The notes under the pieces are model-generated. The model was not told the origin of the DNA, made no database searches, and saw only the letters and a program-made list of their open reading frames with translations. A program made the translations under genes and the position numbers. Below are positions 59,552-64,000 of a stretch of 64,000 bases of DNA, piece by piece. Each line of letters starts with the position of its first letter. Positions within the stretch are counted from its first letter, which is position 1. Source of the DNA: Manihot esculenta (lineage: Eukaryota > Streptophyta > Magnoliopsida > Malpighiales > Euphorbiaceae); the NCBI RefSeq assembly GCF_001659605.2, contig NC_035169.2:17918263-17982262 (forward strand), read 5' to 3'.

Positions 59552-59728
59552 TGTAATACCTGGCTAGACTCCGGTATCGGAATTCCTACCGTCCGGTCGA
59601 ATCTCGGATGTCGGAAACCTCTAGAAGGGTAAAACCATATTTTCATAAGATGTTTTAATGTGTTTTATGGTTTTAAGCAAGAAAGGAAATGAGTTTTTGT
59701 ATGAAAATAACCTTGGAAGAAAATTCAG

Positions 59729-59919
59729 GTTCGGCCGTCGAACCTCAAGTTCGGCAGCCGAACATGCATGCACTTCGGGAGTGCTTTAGGCCCCCGAAGG
59801 CATAAGTGAGGGAAGTCCAGGTTCGGCCGCCGAACCTTATATTCGGCCGCCGAACATGGCATGCATACGGAGGCACGTTAGGCCCCCAAAAGTGGCCTGG
59901 CCAGCCACATATAAAGGGG
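59729..59919 (+). promoter_or_regulatory. LTR A U3: GCCGCC cluster and TATA box
   Basis: TTCGGCCGCCGAA-type motifs at 59729-59870, then CATATAAAGGGG at 59908-59919. A second motif cluster is at 60436-60715. Confidence 0.6.
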
Positions 59920-61681
59920 TCCCCATGTCCGAACGGGTGAGCTTTTCTCCCCGTTTTCAGCCAAGGTGAGTTCTCCGTCGTCCCTCATCGATTTTGAGCT
60001 TCTTCCTTCGAATCTTCATGATTTTCTTATGAGTTTTCACTTGGTTTGAAGATATTTGAGCAAAAGAGCAAGTTTTAGGAGCTTGGAGACTGAAGAGTTG
60101 ATTTCTCCCCATCTCCAAGCTAGGATCGTCTTTCCTCTCGATCTTCAAGAGGTAAGCTTAGATCCAACCTTCCTTGTATGTTTTAAACAAGTTTTATGAA
60201 GATCTATGGGGTAGAAATGCATGTTTAGGTTATTGTTGAGTTTATGGGTTTATGTTATGTTTATGAACAATGTGGGTTGTTTGATGTGTTTTGGTTGGGG
60301 TTTAAGTTAGTTTGAGACCCCTATGTGCTTGTTGGCTTGAGTTTGCATGTTGTAGACTAGGTAAATGCATGATGGAATGAGTTGGGAGGCATTTGTGCAT
60401 GTTGAGGCTGAGTTTCTGCCCTTTGGGAGAACTCAGGTTCGACAGCCGAACCTGCCTATGGAGGCTGAGTTTCTGCCCTTTGGGAGAACTCAGGTTCGAC
60501 AGCCGAACCTGCCTATGGAGGCCAACTTTTGGCTGCCGAACCCTGCCCCCAAAAGTGGACTTTTGGCTCTGGAAGGGAGTTTCGGCCGCCGAAGGTGCCG
60601 CCGAACATGCATGAGTTTCGTCTCTGGAGGGAACCTTCGGCCGCCGAAAGTGCCGCCAAAGGTGTATGACTTTCGGCTCTAGAGGGCCTTTCGGCCGCCG
60701 AACCTGCCGCCGAAAGTGCCCTGTTCAGCCTTCCTTTGCATGATTTATGTGATTATTTTAAGGTGTTTTAGGGGGTTTTTAGGGAGTATTTTAGAGTTAT
60801 GTTCATGGATGTTTGGTCCCTCATTTGAGTCCACCTGTGTAGGTTCGGACCCGAGGAACCAAGGACCTCAGCAGTGAGATAGCTACTTCAGAGTCATTAG
60901 AGCTTCAGCCAGAGGTGAGTGGAATACCTTATTACGTTTCAAAGCAAAGAAATAAATCTTGAGCATGATACATGCATCACGTATGCCATGAGATATACTA
61001 GGTTGTTTACATTAGAATTCACGAATATGTTGCATTGCATAACTTGATGATGATGTGGATGGATGTTGAATGATCCTTTAGTCCTCGTATGTTATGATAT
61101 GATGATGATACGGTACGGAAAGACCAGTGAGGCCCATTCTACGCCCCTGGCACTATGGAATGTTATGCTATGTTATGCTATGTAAGAGAAAGACCAGTGA
61201 GGCCCATTCTACGCCCCTGGCACAGTTGGACTATGTAGAGGACTATTGGTGACAAGTCCATCCTTGATGTGATTTGTTTGTGATGTGTTGCATTTCATGA
61301 AAGCATAAAAATTAAATTGAATGTTTTATTATTCTGCTCACTAGGCTTTATAGCTCACCCCTCTCCCTTAACTCCCAGGCTTGCAGGTACAGGGTAGACC
61401 AGGAGGTCAGCAGGAGTAGAGTAATGTTTTATGTAATAGCTAGATGTGGACATGATTATGATGAAATGTAAAAGTATAGTATAGAAATGTAATGTATTGA
61501 TGATTATAGGAGTTTAGAGTTGTGCTTGACCATGGTATGTTGTTAATCCCTTTTTAGTACATGACCATAAATGTTTAATGATGTTTATGTAAACTAAGCT
61601 TAACGTATGTTATGTTACCCCATTGGAGTATTTGATGAGGACTCCAGTGAGAGGTTTTATGTTATGATTTGTGCATGCACA

Positions 61682-61686
61682 GGTTA
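61682..61686. repeat. Candidate target duplication of LTR B
   Basis: GGTTA directly before LTR B. The partner copy would be outside the window. Confidence 0.3.
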
Positions 61687-61860
61687 TGTAATACCCGACT
61701 AGACTCCGGTATCGGAATTCCCACCGTCCGATGGAATTTGGGTGTCGGAAACCTCTAGAAGGGTAAAAGCATGTTTTTATAAAATGTTTTCATGTTTTTA
61801 ATGTTTTTAAGTATGATTTTAAATAAGTTTTAGCATGAAAATTCTTTAAGGAAAAACCCA

Positions 61861-62031
61861 GGTTCGGCCGCCGAACATGCATGGACTTTGGGAGGCACGT
61901 TAGGCCCCCGAAAGTCTAAGTGAGGGAAGTGCAGGTTCGGCCGCCGAACCTTATGTTCGGCCGCCGAACATTGCATGGATGCGGAGGCACATTCGGCCCC
62001 CGAACGTGGCCTGGCCAGCCACTATAAAAGG
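61861..62031 (+). promoter_or_regulatory. LTR B U3: GCCGCC cluster and TATA box
   Basis: TTCGGCCGCCGAA-type motifs at 61861-62003, then ACTATAAAAGGG at 62021-62032. A second cluster is at 62562-62745. Confidence 0.6.
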
Positions 62032-63112
62032 GTCCCCTTGGTCCGCACGGGCGAGCTTTTTCTCTCCCATTGTCGGCCAAGGTGAGTCTCCGCCGCTCCT
62101 CCCTCGATCTTGAGTGTTTCCTTTAGATCTTTCATGGTTTTAACAAGTCTTCATCTTGCTTTGAAGTTTTTAAGCTTTTGAAACGAGTTTTGAGCAAGTT
62201 TTGAACTTGGAGACCCAAGGAGCTCAATCTCTCCCAACTCCAAGTTAGATCGCCTCCACTCTCGATCTTCAAGAGGTAAGAGTCGATCTCTAGCTTACAT
62301 TATGTTTTAAACAAGTTTTATGCAAGATCTATGGGGTAGAGATGCATGTTTAGGTTTGTTGATGAGTTTATGGTTTTGATGCTTTGATGAACAATGTAGC
62401 TTGATTGTGTATGAATGAAGTGTTGTAGATGGGGTATATGCATGTTTGAGGCCCCTAGGAACTTGTATGCATGCTTTGGTTGAAAAATATGCATGATTTA
62501 TAGATTTGGAGGCGAAATGTGCAAAGGGAGCCAAGTTTCTGCCCTTTGGCAGAAACCAGGTTCGGCAGCCGAAGGTACTTTCGGCCGCCGAACATGGCTG
62601 GGGAGGCAGGCCTTTCGGCTGCCGAAGTTGCCCCCGAAAAGAGACTTTCGTCTCTGTCTGGCACTTTCGGCCGCCGAAGGTGCCGCCGAACCTAGCTGAG
62701 TTTCGTCTCTGTCTGGGACTTTCGGCCGCCGAAGGTGCCGCCGAAGGTGCCCTGTTCAGCCATTTCATGCATATTTTCTGTGATGTTTTCATGATGTTTT
62801 AGGGGGTTTTTGGGGGATACATTAGAGTTATGATTATATATGTTGGTCCCTCATTGGAGTCCACCTGTGTAGGTTCGGACCCGAGGAACCAAGGACCCCA
62901 GCAGTGAGCCAGCTGCTGAGAGTTTGACAGAGTCAGCCAGAGGTGAGTGGAACTATACTTAATCTTTTAAATTAAGAAAGTGAATATTTTATCATGTTTC
63001 ATGCATCATGACTATAATATAGGATGTTTGCATTAGAATCACGAATATGCTACATTGCATTATTATATTGTGGTTGATGAGGAGGGACATTGCACGACTC
63101 ACTAGTCCTGTG

Positions 63113-63270
63113 TACGAAGTCCTGTGGTGCCCATAATAGGGCCGGGCAATAGCTCCGATTTACGAAGTCCTGTGGTGCCCATAATAGGGCCGGGCAATAC
63201 GAAGTCCTGTGGTGCCCATAATAGGGCCGGGCAATACGAAGTCCTGTGGTGCCCATAATAGGGCCGGGCA
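63113..63270. repeat. 37-bp tandem repeat in LTR B
   Basis: Four units starting TACGAAGTCCTGTGGTGCCC at 63113, 63161, 63198 and 63235; the first is followed by an 11-bp spacer. It occupies the place where other family LTRs carry the GTGCCAGGGGCG unit. Confidence 0.9.
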
Positions 63271-63903
63271 TGGGGCTGAGGGATTTTTGGGTCGGTCCGT
63301 CCATGATGTGAAATGTTTGTGCAATGATGCATTCCATTATAGCATGTTTTAAATATTTTTTTTTATATAGTTCTACTCACTGGGCATCTAGCTCACCCCT
63401 CTCCCCTAACCCCCAGGTTTGCAGGTACGGGATTGATAGAGAAGAAAAGAAGAGAAAAGTCATATGTATGTAATAGTTAGATTGTGGACATGACAGTTGT
63501 ATTATGATGAAATGTAAGAGTTTCAGTATGTTATGTAATGAGATTATTGAGGTTAGAATTGTGCTTGACCATAGTGTATTGCTAATCCCTTTTTATGTAC
63601 ATGATCTTATGATATGATGTTTATGCAAAACTAACTCAACACATGATGTATAGCCTTTGAGGCTTTGATGAGATCCCACAGAGGGACTTTATTTATGTAT
63701 ATGTTCAGAGTATGCACAGGTTGAGTTGGTGATTGACTGCATGTATAAAAAGAAAAGTTTTAATTTTTTATGTATGATGTTGATCATGTATGGGATTAAG
63801 CAGGTTTACAGGTATATGTTAGGCTTGCTACGGGTCCCGGCGGCCTTATGCCGATCTGGATCCTAGCGCCAGTAGCGGTCCGGATTTCCGGGGCGTTACA
63901 AAG

Positions 63904-63915
63904 TGGTATCAGAGC
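63904..63915 (+). other. tRNA-Met primer-binding site after LTR B
   Basis: TGGTATCAGAGC, three bases after the LTR end. The internal region begins here and continues past 64000. Confidence 0.9.
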
Positions 63916-64000
63916 CCTAGGTTCACATGGTCGGACCTAGCGTGTCGGGCTCATAGAAGTATTAGAGGGTCAAGCACAATAGGAAAGGTCATGTCCACTA

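Larger units (their letters stand above)
59552..61686 (+). mobile_element. Ty3-type LTR A (interrupted at its 3' side)
   Basis: Starts TGTAATACCTGG. Aligns with LTR B and stops at 61686, where LTR B begins. The next expected sequence (GAGTTGGTG..., as at 63723) is missing, so a whole element inserted here and the remainder lies beyond the window. It is inserted in copy 3 gag. Confidence 0.85.
61687..63900 (+). mobile_element. Ty3-type LTR B, 5' LTR of an element running out of the window
   Basis: 2214 bp, TGTAATACCCGA...GGGGCGTTACA, followed by a primer site. Its subrepeats differ from those of LTR A. Confidence 0.9.

Noticed and set aside
63113..63270. Possible CRISPR-like array
   Set aside because: Head-to-tail units with no unique spacers, in a plant LTR.
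63904..63915. tRNA gene-like sequence TGGTATCAGAGC
   Set aside because: Only the primer-binding complement of the tRNA 3' end; no cloverleaf. The same holds at 7492, 14436, 20236 and 27478.

Overview
This is a stretch of plant nuclear DNA, from a flowering plant and very probably a eudicot. It is made almost entirely of transposable elements and an endogenous pararetrovirus (EPRV). I see no intact host gene. The mix of Ty3 Athila-like, Tat-like and copia elements, hAT/Mutator/CACTA-type DNA transposon pieces and a caulimovirid array fits a repeat-rich pericentromeric or intergenic region. Euphorbiaceae (cassava or rubber relatives) is my guess for the host, with low confidence and no decisive marker.

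Layout. 1-6758: an Athila-like LTR element that has gag but no pol (copy 1), interrupted by a 2.3-kb solo LTR of a different Ty3 family (1708-4030, minus). 6759-7402: AT-rich and CACTA-like host sequence. 7436-27526: an EPRV array of two head-to-tail genome copies on the minus strand, bordered on both sides by the same 33-bp host sequence. Downstream copy B (7436-20251) is split by a young 6.58-kb non-autonomous LTR element (10012-16594, 5-bp target duplication, LTRs differing at one base by my reading). Upstream copy A is 20251-27526. 27560-30000: AT-rich host DNA ending in a CACTA-type terminus at 29988. 30000-38880: an LTR remnant, a MITE, a minisatellite and a decayed copia element (minus). 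38880-39440: an unexplained GC-rich island.

40286-43030 is a hAT-like element with an 8-bp target duplication. It carries an exon fragment of a mitochondrial acyl carrier protein gene and, nested inside it, a Mutator-like foldback MITE (40571-41762, 9-bp target duplication). 43160-43966 is a giant AT-rich palindrome. 45690-49788 is a decayed Tat-like Ty3 element (minus) whose 3' untranslated region holds a 69-bp minisatellite. 49789-64000 is a nest: Athila-like copy 3 is split by a 5'-truncated Ty3 LTR, by a complete Athila-like copy 2 (52003-57790, target duplication ATTCC) and by a Ty3 LTR (59552 onward). That last LTR is itself entered by another Ty3 element whose 5' LTR (61687-63900) and primer-binding site are at the right edge.

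How the parts relate. The EPRV encodes, in order, a movement protein, a capsid-zinc knuckle-protease-RT-RNase H polyprotein, a third conserved ORF of unknown function, a TATA/TGACG promoter region and two small overlapping ORFs placed before the tRNA-Met primer site. Every large frame carries stops, deletions or insertions, so the array is defective as it stands. The two copies have different deletions yet share one near-identical 526-bp capsid tract containing the same two stop codons, which points to sequence exchange after decay. The Ty3 LTR family that recurs throughout carries clusters of GCCGCC-containing motifs just upstream of its TATA box.
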